A stretch of 64,000 nucleotides of DNA from Rotaria sordida (lineage: Eukaryota > Rotifera > Eurotatoria > Philodinida > Philodinidae). Below the pieces are notes generated by a model. That model was not told the DNA's origin. It saw only the letters and a program-made list of their open reading frames with translations, and did not search any database. The stretch lies in NCBI GenBank assembly GCA_905250125.1, contig CAJNOL010000384.1:62001-126000 (forward strand). The letters run 5' to 3'. Below are positions 36,216-53,103 of the stretch, piece after piece. The translations under genes were made by a program, and so were the position numbers. Each line of letters starts with the position of its first letter. The first letter of the stretch is position 1.

Positions 36216-36998
36216 ATGTTTCCACGATCAACATCATCAAATTTAACCGAAGCAATTATACGAAGAAAAAAGCTTGAAAAAAATTTTTTAGATAATCAAT
36301 TATTATCTATTGATCATGATCGAAATAAAATACGTTTAAATTATGATCGTCATATGGAAACATTTTTACAATTAAATCGAAAACGACATGAAACATGGTA
36401 TCGATATGATAAACATTTTCGTGAAGCTTTAAAAAAAGAAAAAGATCGACATGAAAAACGTAAAGAACGTCAAGGATCAACAAGAAATCTTCATATTAAT
36501 ACTTTACCATCACTTGTAACATTAAATACACGTTCAGAACCAATAACAAAAGTTGAACAACGTACATTTAAAGTTTTAAATGCATCACAAAAATTACTTG
36601 ATGAATCTGCTGCACGATCAAAATATAATTTTAATCAAAATCGTCCTTCAACATCATCAAGTACTTTTAAAAGTTCTTCAATATTAACAACAAGAAGTTC
36701 ATGTACAAATATTAGTACAAATTTTAATATACCAATGATGCAGTCAATCGATTTTGAAGAATATAATCGTTTAATGAATGAATCATTAAAATATGAAACA
36801 TATTCTGATTTTGTTGATCATTTTGTTAAATTTTGTCCAGAATTTCGTGAAAATTTTGCACAATTTCATCAAGCAAATAAACGAAAAAATGCTGTAGAAA
36901 AATTACGTGAATTTAATCAAACATATACAAAAACAAAAGATCAACGTTATCATAAATTAATCGATAATCTTATTGATTTTCGTTCGAAACCAAAATAA
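36216..36998 (+). CDS. unrecognised 260-residue, highly charged protein
   Basis: Single open frame from ATG (36216) to TAA with the typical A/T-ending codon use of this genome. The first 90 residues are rich in Arg/Lys/His/Asp and predicted helical (RRKKLEKNFLDNQLLSIDHD; later ALKKEKDRHEKRKERQ). A Ser/Thr-rich low-complexity middle follows (about 140-180). A second helical part (EYNRLMNESLKYETYSDFVD) runs to a basic C-terminus. No signal peptide or membrane segment. I do not recognise the family; a coiled-coil cytoskeletal or ciliary protein would fit, but that is a guess. The frame is open upstream for ten codons without an ATG. AATAAA at 37048-37053. It converges on CHMP2B, with 332 bp between stop codons. 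Confidence 0.78.
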   Translation: MFPRSTSSNLTEAIIRRKKLEKNFLDNQLLSIDHDRNKIRLNYDRHMETFLQLNRKRHETWYRYDKHFREALKKEKDRHEKRKERQGSTRNLHINTLPSLVTLNTRSEPITKVEQRTFKVLNASQKLLDESAARSKYNFNQNRPSTSSSTFKSSSILTTRSSCTNISTNFNIPMMQSIDFEEYNRLMNESLKYETYSDFVDHFVKFCPEFRENFAQFHQANKRKNAVEKLREFNQTYTKTKDQRYHKLIDNLIDFRSKPK

Positions 36999-37028
36999 AA
37001 AAAAAAGATTTTTTTGTTTGTATATGTG

Positions 37029-37053
37029 CGCGTGTGTGTGTGTGTACAATAAA
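37029..37053 (+). terminator. GT microsatellite and AATAAA polyA signal
   Basis: A short (GT)n run at about 37031-37045 is followed by AATAAA at 37048-37053, about 50 nt after the stop of the 260-residue gene. Confidence 0.5.
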
Positions 37054-37330
37054 TAAGTTTTTGTTTGAAATACAAATAATTAGAACAAAAAAGATCTCAA
37101 ATCTTATTCATATATATATATAAATAAATGAAAGTTTATTAAATAGATGGATAACATGTTAACACTTCCAAAAAAAGAAAATGACCCTTATATACAATCG
37201 ATCTGTTAACCGGAGCTAGAAAATCCAAAAAGAAAAACGAAATAACTGAAGACAAGATCTACAAGAGTTTAGATAATATTATTAGAGATTTTGATATTAT
37301 CTCTATCTGAGAATGAAAAAAAACCAATAA

Positions 37331-39476
37331 TTATGATTTGAGATTTGCTAACATTCGTTCAATTTCAGCATCTTCATCATGTGCTTGTCGTCGATTTAAT
37401 ACCATACCAGATGTAGCTGCTGGAACACGTGGTGCAACAGCCATCTAAATAAATATATCTTTACAAAAAAAAAAAAAAAAACTTTAAAAAAAAAAAACAA
37501 ACTTTTTCATTAAATGTAATGCCGATTTCATCAAGTACTTGATTAACAATAGCATCTTCTTCTTCTGAATCACCTTCTTCTCCGAATGCTGCATCTAATG
37601 TTTCTCCCACTAAATAAATATAATTATTTATTAGAAAAATTTTAAAAAAAATACAATTCCTACATACTCATTTCTTCTTTTATACCCAATTTTGTATGTT
37701 CTTGAGTAAATTGTTGAGTAATTTTGGACATTTGTGCTGGATTCATAACTTTATTCATTTTAGTCATTGTTTTCGCTGTTGCCTAAAATATGATTCAATA
37801 TATTTTGAAAAACAAAAACGAACTATAGATGTGCAAAGTTATCCTATAGGGTAAGCGCATTGCAGACTCATGTCAAGTAAAGACTACAAAATTTTTCTCA
37901 GTCATAGTACACGGTAGAGCCGATCAAGTTGGTACCAGAGCTGTCGCATGGGTGGGTTAGCCCACCCAACCCGTTGGGTTGGAGCTTCCAATGGTTAGTC
38001 TCTAACCCAATCCACCGGGTTGGGTCGACATTTAAAAAATCTCAAAACCCACCCATCCACCCAATTTCAGATTCAAACCCTGTCCGGTTACCCAGGGTTG
38101 ACCATTGAATGAACCCATAGAAAGGTAATTTAGTAGTGCCGGGATTATTTTCAACGATCGACGAACATGTTTGTCGGGTGAAAATTTAGAAAATATCATC
38201 TTGATTCGATCTATCGAAAATCAAGATAAAAATACTATTGGTATGTTAGATTAGCATTTATCTCGTACAGGTTCTTGTTAATATGTTTCTTTTTTTTTAA
38301 TTTCTTCTCAAATTTTATTTTTGAAATATTATTTTTGTACGAAAGCATGTGTAAAAATATAACATCATATATACTTTGTTTTTTCACCATAGACAAACTT
38401 CTTTGTCTATTTCTTTCGCTGGTGATGTTCTTTTGTATATAAACTTAATAGTGTAAATGTAAAACAAGTGCAACTAATCTAACTTCTATTGTTTTTTTAT
38501 TCTCTTCTACCTTTATTTTGTATTATAATTTCTTTAATCATGTTAACCACGGTGAAGATTATCTTTTTATCTGTATGGAAATAAAAATAATATCTATTAT
38601 TATATATCCTGTGAGATGATTTTTCATTTTATTAACAATTTATACAGGCGGATCTGAACTTGCATTTCTCTTAACAATACTTAATGAAAAATTCAAATAT
38701 TATAAAACCCAGGGTTAATCCAATGGGTTACCCAATGGGTAGGGTTGAGCTGCTCAACCCAATCCTGTAACCCATGGGTTAATAAAATAAAAAATAGTTG
38801 GACTGATTTCCACCCAATCAACTACCGGCGATGGGTTGGGTTACCCATGGGTTAAAAAAAAAACAAAAAACGGCAGCTCTGGTTGGTACCGGATCGGATC
38901 GAGTCCGAATATGTTGAATCTGATGGGCACTAGCACAGAGTATGGAAAAGGCTTACCCTGCAAATATCTATATCGAACTAACCTGCATTGCATTAGCCAT
39001 TCGTAGATTTGACGCCATCATTGTATTTTGTGTGGCTAAACCTTGAATTTGTCCTGATGCTTGTAGTGATTGAGCTTTTTGATTTCGAAGTTTAACAAGT
39101 TGTTTAGCTAGAACTTCTACTGCCTATAAAATAAGAAAAGAAATATGTTTTTTTTTTTATTTTTTTTTGTTTTTACTTTTCTATTTCCAGTCGATGCATT
39201 TTTTCGAATTTCATTTAGCTTTAAAAAAACAAAAAGACGTGATTGAAATAAAAATGTGAGAGAAAAATAAATTTACTATTCGTTGTTCTTCAGCTTCAAG
39301 TCTATGTCGATCACGTACTAATTCGCGATCAGTTTTTCTTAATTCACGACTATGAGCTTTCGCTTGTTCTTTCATAGATAAATTACGAAAAAACAAAAAA
39401 ACAATTTTGTTTTAAAAATAGATAACAACAAAGAATCTTTCTTTCTACCTGGTATTGATGCTTTTTTGCCAAACAT
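37331..39476 (-). CDS. CHMP2B: CHMP2B, ESCRT-III subunit
   Basis: Seven exons: 39476-39449, 39368-39277, 39218-39177, 39123-38983, 37782-37668, 37609-37503 and 37444-37331. They give 212 residues (human CHMP2B has 213). Order of landmarks: MFGKKASIP; SRELRKTDRELVRDRHRLEAEE; NRKAVEVLAKQLVKLRNQK; ATAKTMTKMNKVMNP; VNQVLDEIGI; and a C-terminal EDAEIERMLANL, the helix that binds MIT domains such as VPS4. The N-terminal half is basic and the C-terminal half acidic, as in the family. Known role: polymerises on endosomal and other membranes for inward budding, and recruits VPS4. The start lies 6 nt after an acceptor-like TTTTAG, and 68 bp after the stop of the ARB2 gene, suggesting an operon position. 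Exon 2's acceptor (GAAAG) is weak but needed for frame and homology. Intron 4 carries a 946 bp hAT element. Confidence 0.93.
37936..38881. mobile_element. 946 bp non-autonomous hAT element in CHMP2B intron 4
   Basis: The ends CAGAGCTGTCG and its near reverse complement CGGCAGCTCTG are flanked by a perfect 8 bp target duplication GTTGGTAC (37928-37935 and 38882-38889). Subterminal regions (37950-38110 and 38705-38860) are packed with GGGTTGGGT/ACCCAACCC motifs in both orientations, the kind of repeated sites hAT transposases bind. The middle (38110-38690) is AT-rich and non-coding. The perfect duplication suggests a relatively young insertion. Orientation and splicing of the host gene appear undisturbed. 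Confidence 0.9.
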
Positions 39477-39544
39477 TACTTATCTAAAATACAAAAGAAA
39501 AAAAGCCAAAAAGCAGAAATATATATAAATCAAATTTTAATTAT
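39477..39544 (-). promoter_or_regulatory. 68 bp intercistronic region, ARB2 gene to CHMP2B, with acceptor
   Basis: Only 68 bp separate the upstream stop from the next ATG on the same strand. On the minus strand the spacer is T-rich and ends TTGTATTTTAG six nt before the CHMP2B ATG. There is no room for an independent promoter and no AATAAA. A polycistronic transcript cut by spliced-leader trans-splicing explains this best; read-through with an internal start is the alternative. Confidence 0.6.
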
Positions 39545-42002
39545 TTATAATTTTATTCTTTCTATATCTTCGTCTTGAGTTTTATCTGAAGGAAAAAAAA
39601 ATTGAAAAACTCCTTGAACACTATATCCTGATGTATATTCATGTTTTGGATGTCCAGCTGATACTTCTTGGCAAGCTGGCCGTCGAGAAAAATCATATAC
39701 ATAATCAATTAATTTACCCATTGGTTCATCACTAGCAACAAAATGTATAGCATTAGCTTTAAAAAAATTTTTAATTTCATTTGAATCTAATGGTAATAAT
39801 GAATGAACTGAATCAGTAAAAGCTATTTTAGCAAGATTTGGTAAAATCTTATCTTGACGTTTACGTAATAAATACATTAAACAATCACCACCTGCAGAAT
39901 GTGCAACAATATAAAATTTTTTTGCTGGAGATTTTGTTATAATTTGATCGTAAACATAAAGAACATGTTCACGACTTGTTGATAAATTTGAAATTTTTTT
40001 TGTTAATGGACGAGGAAGTGGATCGGAAGATAAATAAAATGAAAGAATATCATCACTATCACAATTTTCTTCTTTTTTGTCTTTATTTTCACTAGTAGAA
40101 AGGATTTGTTCATCAGTAGAATTGTCTTTTGTATCAGTAGAAGTTGTATTTACAACTGTAGTGTCCTGTTTTTCGTTAGTAGAATTTGTACCTTCGCCGG
40201 CAGCATTTTCTTTCTTGTTAATAGACGCTGCATCTTCAGTATCGACTGGTTTGTCAACAACAACATAACTTGTTTGATTTGGATTAAGAATTATTACAGA
40301 TAAATTATGTTCTTTAGCTTTAGCCATGTAAGGAAACATACCTGAGAAAGAAAGAAATTATTCTTAAGAACTCTTGTATTTGTTAGATAATATGAGTTTC
40401 AAAGAAGAAACTAAAATGTTTAATCTTACGAAGAGAGTCCTCCCAACTAAATTAATATCTTTTTAGTTGGGACTATGTACATCACGTAGACCCAAATGAG
40501 CTTTGAGTATCCGAGAAAAAAATTCGAGCTCTTATCCCATTGCTGCAGATATACTGTATTTTGAAGGTATATTATGAAATACGATCTAAAAGGAATGTTA
40601 AAGTTTAGCGGTGGAATTCGAACCCATCCTCTCCCAAAAGACATGACAGACGTTGTTGTTATACAATCAAAGATCGTATATGAATAATGTCTCGTTCTAA
40701 TATATGAACTACTGTCTTATTGTATTTCTCGAGGATTAAGTAAAAGGATGATGAACAAATGTGTCTTAAAATAAATTGAATAAAACAATCTCCATGAATG
40801 ATAAAAGCGTACTTTTCCCATCACTCTTATATACAAGTAGATTTGATGTTCTTATTTCAGGATAGGAGCATCTCAAAGACCTGAAACTATTCACATTGAA
40901 CTCTATCTCTGTGTAAAATTTTAAGTCAAAATTCGAAAACCAGTTTTCCTAAGGACAAACACGGCATTGAGTTAAAAAAAAACATTGTAAAAATGTAGTA
41001 TCTCCGCAGCAATAACCTAAGAACCCGAAATCATTTGAAGATATTCATAGCTCATGAGAATTCGCATGACGCACATAATTCCAAAACAATTCATTCATTG
41101 GAAGACTTTCTTTGTTAGTATCTTAATATATAGAATAGAATCATTTAAAGATAATCAAAAAAAAAGAAATTTTTTACATCCAACTATTAAACTAATAAAT
41201 ATGGGTTTCTTAACAGTCTTTCAATTAAATTTATTCTGAATCGCTTTCGTTTTCATTTTCTATCTATATGAATTATCAATATGAATCTTGGTTTTTTTTT
41301 GATTTCGTATGCATTTTTTTTTTTGGAATTTTGTAATTACATGATATCAATTGTTAATTATAACATACTTCCTATATCGAGAGATTCATTAATACAACAT
41401 GAACGTGCCCATTGTCCTGGACGTACAACACCTGAACCTTGAATTAATATTAAACATCCATTTTCATTTGTTTTAAAGTCATTTGAAATAAATATATTAA
41501 CTTGATCATGATGATCATTTGTAGATTCATCTTTAATTGGTAACCATATTTCTTCATAATTCCATGGATCAGATTTTATTAATGATTGAATATATGTATC
41601 TATACAACTACCAAGTAAATTATAATGACGTTGTGTAAGAAAAATAAATTTTTCATTTGTTAAACAATGACGTAATTCATTTGATTTATTATATGTGTAA
41701 TTAAATTCTTCAATAGTTTTAGGATTTTTTGTATTTGGTACTGTTGAAAGTATACTATTAATACGAGTTTGAATTTCTTTTGGAAGACATTCACGTTTAA
41801 TTGGTTCAGAACAACAAACACAAGATAATTTTTCATTAAATAATAAACCTATTTTACCACTTGTCATAGCTGATGAAATAAGTTTTGACCAACATAATTC
41901 ACAAATTTGATCAGCCTCATTCGAACAACATTGATATAATTTTGTAGATTCTTCTCTACAAATAACACATTCATCTAATGTTTTAGATGTAGTAGTAGTC
42001 AT
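39545..42002 (-). CDS. ARB2/FAM172-domain protein with N-terminal RING-like zinc cluster
   Basis: Two exons, 42002-41369 and 40341-39545, joined across a 1027 bp intron at AG|GTATGT; 476 residues. Residues 1-70 carry clustered cysteines (12, 15, 25, 26, 34, 37, 61, 63, 64), a RING- or treble-clef-like pattern. From about 100 on, the protein follows the ARB2 domain of FAM172A/ARB2A: CLILIQGSGVVRPGQWARSC, LSVIILNPN, an acidic Ser/Thr/Asn-rich insert (about 240-310), VLYVYDQII, YIVAHSAGG (an α/β-hydrolase-type Ser near 360), LAKIAFTDSVHS, VSAGHPKHEYTS and FQFFF. FAM172A is linked to chromatin and co-transcriptional splicing regulation in animals; ARB2 proteins in fungi bind Argonaute-siRNA chaperones. 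What this copy does is inference. The zinc cluster is not part of FAM172A as I know it. The ATG follows directly on TTCTAG. Confidence 0.82.
40435..40675 (-). repeat. possible tRNA-derived SINE remnant in the ARB2 gene intron
   Basis: On the minus strand 'GATGGGTTCGAATTCCACC' matches an RNA polymerase III B box with partly paired T-arm flanks. About 180 bp further on (minus sense) lies a hairpin CCCAACTAAA/TTTAGTTGGG. No convincing A box or intact tRNA fold was found, so this is at most a decayed SINE. Confidence 0.35.
40840..41045. repeat. copy of a dispersed repeat family
   Basis: It begins 'TTGATGTTCTTATTTCAGGA' and contains 'ACCTGAAACT', 'GCATTGAGTTAAAAA' and 'AGCAATAACCTAAGAA'. The same order of blocks recurs at about 885-1090 and 55990-56235, and in reverse at about 52930-53080. 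It is non-coding and of unknown class. Confidence 0.6.
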
Positions 42003-42283
42003 CTAGAATAAATGGAAAAAAAGTTCAAAAATTTCTTGTTTTACTTAATGAATCAAAAACCAAAAAAAAAAAAAATAAATGATTAATACACGATCAAATA
42101 AATTCATGTGTAATCTATTACATAGTGTCTTATTCTATTAAATGATGAGTTTTTTTTTACAAGTTCATAATATTTGCCACTTATTTCATCTTTGTGAATA
42201 GACATAATTTCAATCATATGAACTGATGAATGCATATATATTTGAAATAAAGCTTTTCATCATTATTGATTGTTTTATTGCAA
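42003..42283 (-). promoter_or_regulatory. UPF1-to-ARB2 spacer with polyA signal and acceptor
   Basis: 281 bp between the UPF1 stop and the ARB2-gene ATG. On the minus strand AATAAA (42274-42279) begins 4 nt after the UPF1 stop. A T-rich tract ending TTTATTCTAG abuts the next ATG. It is compatible with cleavage plus trans-splicing inside an operon; a short separate promoter cannot be excluded. Confidence 0.5.
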
Positions 42284-49240
<6,957 letters not shown>

Positions 49241-49251
49241 AATTTTTTTAT
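49241..49251 (-). promoter_or_regulatory. splice-acceptor-like site before the UPF1 start
   Basis: On the minus strand a long T tract ends TTTTCCAG, 11 nt before the ATG. It is either the 3' splice site of a 5'-UTR intron or a trans-splice acceptor for a spliced leader. Confidence 0.55.
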
Positions 49252-50235
49252 CTGGAAAAAAAAAATAAATTTCTATGATTGAATAAATAATATGATGCAA
49301 AAGATTTTTCTTTCAAAAAAACAAAAAAAATATTTATTTTGAGAATGAATGAATAAAAAATTCAGAATGATTCAGAGATCATGACACATATCTTGATAAT
49401 ATGTTTATTAACCAATAAGATTATTTGGATATGAGTAAGTAGAAATATTTAGAGAAAATAAGGTTGTCAATAATTAAATTTATATTTATTTAATTGAGAA
49501 AAATAGAATATATGAATTAATATTTCATGTCTAAACAAAAGTAACTATACAGATGCGACATCTATTGAAACTTTTGCGTAATAGAAATGTACATTGGGAA
49601 ATTCGAATAGGATGTATTGAGATTTCTTCATATCGAACAGATAAACTTTAAATAAAATACAAATGACTCATAGTTAGAATGTGTTCATCCGAAATCAGGA
49701 GATTTCGAGAAATGTGTAGAAGAGAAGAATACAGCCACTTGTATTTTTTCTTTTTACACTAATACAGAATATATAGCTTAACCTGTAACGATTTCAAACT
49801 TTAGAAGGAAACGAGACAAAATTGTTTTTACTCAGACTATATATTGTTCAAGGTTAAGCTTTATTCAACATACATACTTCACTCTATGCATCTGCTATTA
49901 CTTCTTACCGGCAAGTATCATCTTACGCTACTGAAGAAAAAGAGAATAGTTCATGCCTTTTTACTCTATGAATGTTAAAGTATTACAAATAGAGATCTGA
50001 AAAGTGGTTAAAACCGAGATTGTGACCATATTCAAGTGAAATTCAGTTCTTCTACATATTATTTTTTCGCTTTTGATCATTTTTAGCGATAAACCATGAT
50101 ATTTGTCCAAATCGGCGGTTTACCGCAGTTAATTACAGCAATGAGAGTCAGTAACCGAATTGATAAAACCGCGCTAAATCGCCAGTTTTTATCATATGGG
50201 TTATTAGTTCGTTCAATGTAAAGTATAGGAATTTC

Positions 50236-50459
50236 TACTATATTAATATTGCAGATATGAATATATGCTATTACTTTTACTTTACTATTTTTTTATCGTA
50301 ACGTTTGATTGAAATTTTATAAGATTTATGTGAATACTCAGAAATAAATAATTTTATTCTAATTATAAAAATCTTAATGTTACAAATAATTAAAAAAAAT
50401 AAATGCGTGAATAAAAAAGCTAATGAGTGTGTAACTAAATATTTTACTAATAAAATTAA
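50236..50459. repeat. direct repeat, copy 1
   Basis: 'CTACTATATTAAYATTGYAG' followed by 'ATATGAATATATGCTATTA' through 'AAGCTAATGAGTGTGTAACT' is repeated at 55549-55769 in the same orientation with perhaps 85 percent identity by eye. Both copies lie just inside a right end resembling TCAACATCTCTG, so they are probably shared internal sequence of one hAT-type element family. Confidence 0.7.
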
Positions 50460-50550
50460 AAAAAACATTCAATCCGTGAGATGGTCTGGACTCAGTGTCG
50501 AATAGATCAAGTTAAAAAAGAATCGGGTATCAACATCTCTGATCAATATT

Positions 50551-50659
50551 AGATGTATGTGGAATCGGGATCAAACCGAATTGAACAGGACTATGAATGG
50601 TGCCACTGAAAAAGAAGTTATCGGGACCAATGCCAAAAAACTTGGTTCCACACATCTCT
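50551..50659. mobile_element. decayed hAT-type MITE, about 109 bp
   Basis: The ends TAGATGTATGTGGAA and (reverse complement of right) TAGAGATGTGTGGAA match well. Flanking 8-mers ATCAATAT and AACAGTAT agree at 6 of 8. The interior has 'ATCGGGAYCAA'-type motifs in both orientations, like the element at 24703-24893. Confidence 0.5.
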
Positions 50660-51300
50660 AAACAGTATTGCTTATGATCAAATCCGAAAGGAAATTCGTG
50701 ACTATGACTAAAAATTGTAGTCACGCAAATTTCTAAGCACAAAATATGAAAAAAATACGAATTAAAATCAAGAACATTTCAATACTTTTTTATACACTCT
50801 TCTAATTCTTTATTCTTCTCGTACATTTTCTAATACAAAAAAAGTTTCTAAAAGAAACATTTCATCAACAAATTGAAGCAACGGTTGCCTCTTCTCTTCA
50901 TATGTTAGACAAATAATCACTCTATAAAATATCGTCTGAGTCTAGAATTTTTTTTTTTATCACTATTGTTGTCTTTCTCCTTAAACAGCATCATAGATAA
51001 AGATGTATTTTTCAATTACTATTCATTCAATTATGAAATTTACAAAATTAATGTATCTAAAAATGAGCTTTGTTTGAAACATTATCGATTCGTTGTATCA
51101 TCATGTTTCATATCTATATGATGAATTTCATTCAAAAAATAATCTTTACAATTAATAATAATGTATCATTCGTAGTTGTTAAGTTTTTTCTGTTGAGAAA
51201 TATTAATATAGATTATCAAATAAATCTTGAAGTCTTCTTTTTAAATTCTGAATAACAGAATTTTGTAATTTATTAATAATTTACAAACTAAATTCCATTA

Positions 51301-51858
51301 GAGTGCATGTTTCTAATTACAAGGCGCTTTTTATATGCTCATATTTTCCTCGTTAATGAACAAATAAACTCAAATTTCAATGACTAAGGAAGTACATGTC
51401 TTGTCTATTGATTGGTGAAAGAATTTTTTAAAAATCTCAAAAAATAATCGAGTAATAAGTGATAGAATAAAGTCAGTTGATCGTATTCTAAATAAATATA
51501 TAATATCCGCAATAAGAACGCTAATGCAAAAGTTGCACCCACATTAGAACGAATCAGTGTAAATATATATAGAACAGTACTGTCCTATATATATATTGAC
51601 ACTGATTCGTTCTAATGTGGGTGCAACTTTTGCATTAGCGTTCTTATTGCGAATATTATATATTTATTTAGAATACGATCAACTGACTTTATTCTATCAC
51701 TTATAACTCGATTATTTTTTGAGATTTTTAAAAAATTCTTTCAACAATCGCTAGACAAGACATGTACTTCCTTAGTCATTAAATATGAGCTCATTTGTTC
51801 ACTATTTCATTAAGATATTAACGAAGAAAATGTGAGCATAAATTAGGAATATGCACTC
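51301..51858. repeat. 558 bp palindrome, arms nearly identical
   Basis: The ends are GAGTGCAT and ATGCACTC. The centre is AGTACT at 51576-51581. The inner ~190 bp of each arm is almost perfectly complementary; for example 'GCAAAAGTTGCACCCACATT' at 51527-51546 pairs exactly with its mirror at about 51617-51636. The outer parts differ by small indels. There is no coding sequence. The palindrome ends 26 bp from the stop codon of the cysteine-rich gene. It may be a fold-back transposon; I found no clear target duplication. Confidence 0.85.
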
Positions 51859-51883
51859 AAGTTAAAAAGAACAAAAAGAAAAA

Positions 51884-52168
51884 TTAATAACAAGTTTTTT
51901 TATAGCACATTTGTGAACAACATTGATTATTATTTGAACACCATGCACCTGGACAATAACAACCAAAACCAACACCTATAAATGGACTTATTTTTGAATC
52001 ACATTGAAAATGTGTCCAAACAGTTCCTGGCATAGATAGAGCTTTATCTTCTTGTTGATTAGAATGAAAACGTGATTTTTGGTCAAATTTTCTATGAAAA
52101 AATAATACTGCTGCATCAGATGATGATGGTATTCGAATAATTATTATAAGAATAAATAATAATAACAT
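51884..52168 (-). CDS. small secreted cysteine-rich (knottin-like) protein
   Basis: Single exon, 94 residues. Residues 1-19 form a strongly hydrophobic signal peptide (MLLLFILIIII...). A linker of about 35 residues with basic spots (HRKFDQKSR) follows. The C-terminal 41 residues hold eight cysteines, spaced C-x13-C-x-C-x4-C-x5-CC-x3-C-x4-C, and end in CY. The CC pair flanked by spaced single Cys resembles inhibitor-cystine-knot folds. Such proteins are extracellular and include protease inhibitors, antimicrobial peptides, venom-type peptides and signalling ligands; the sequence does not tell which. On the minus strand a TATATATATA tract lies about 20 nt before the ATG, close for a TATA box. 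The upstream frame is open without an ATG, so this start is the first possible one. Confidence 0.68.
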   Translation of the reverse strand: MLLLFILIIIIRIPSSSDAAVLFFHRKFDQKSRFHSNQQEDKALSMPGTVWTHFQCDSKISPFIGVGFGCYCPGAWCSNNNQCCSQMCYKKTCY

Positions 52169-53103
52169 TTCCAAATACGAATATATATATAATAATATAC
52201 AAAAAATGATGATAGAAAAATAGTTAAATCAATTTTATGATGGAATATAATAAATATTTAAATTTCAATTAAACATTTATACATGAGATTAATCGAATGA
52301 TCTTCATCGATTTTTATTACTTTCCATTTGTATTAGACAGATTTCTTTTATTATTTTTTTTTCTTGTCAATATATATATATATATAATTATTAACATTCT
52401 TACAAGAGGAGAAAAAAAAAATGAAAATAGTAGATGGAGAAAAAAAAACCGTGTTGTTAAATTGTTTCCTGTCACCTATAGTGTAAATCAATATATGCAG
52501 AAAATTCTTCAATTTACCGTTTACTTGACAAACGTTTTACGTACTTTCTCCGATCACTATTCTCATTCTATTATTTCATTCAAGCAGCAATATTAAATAA
52601 AAGAACAATACCGAAATCGTTATTAAAATCACGATGAATATTAAATTCATTTTATATAGTCTCAAAATGTCTATAAAATAGAATAAACTATTAATTTGAC
52701 ACTTTTCACTAACAAGTACATACAAATTTTTTCATTATTTTGGACGACACATATACATGTAAACATCTGTTGATTACAATTATTGAAGTCATTGTACTTT
52801 TTAATGCTTTAAACTAGAAAAATTTTTCAAAAAAACAAATTTAATGATTAATTTCGATATTTTACTATCAAAGCTTTGAAGGAGAATAATAGTGAAATAA
52901 TTTCACTTTTTTTTTTAATTATTTTGAAAAGAGTTCAGATTTTTAGCTTGTTGCTGCAGAGATATTGCATTTGTGCGGTATTTTTAAACTTAATAATGTG
53001 ACTCCTCTCAGAAACATCAGGAAAACTGATATTCGAATTTCGATTCAAAACTTTGCGCAAACATAGATCTTAATGAAAATGAGTCATCTTGAAGTTTTCA
53101 GAT
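52169..53103. other. intergenic, no gene; reversed copy of a dispersed repeat
   Basis: A 99-codon plus-strand frame (52297-52596) lacks coding bias. 52930-53080 is a reversed, diverged copy of the dispersed repeat also seen at 885-1090, 40840-41045 and 55990-56235. Confidence 0.45.

Larger units (their letters stand above)
49252..51300. other. region upstream of UPF1; repeat-rich, no gene
   Basis: No gene. 50236-50459 is the first copy of a 220 bp direct repeat (second copy 55549-55769). 50551-50659 looks like a small decayed hAT MITE with ends TAGATGTATGTGGAA and (reverse complement) TAGAGATGTGTGGAA. 50090-50200 is rich in 'AACCGC/GCGGTTT' motifs. Confidence 0.45.

Noticed and set aside
40447..40644. 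Possible tRNA gene from the GGTTCGAATTCC motif
   Set aside because: No acceptor stem, D arm or anticodon arm can be folded around it, and no clear A box. At best a SINE remnant.
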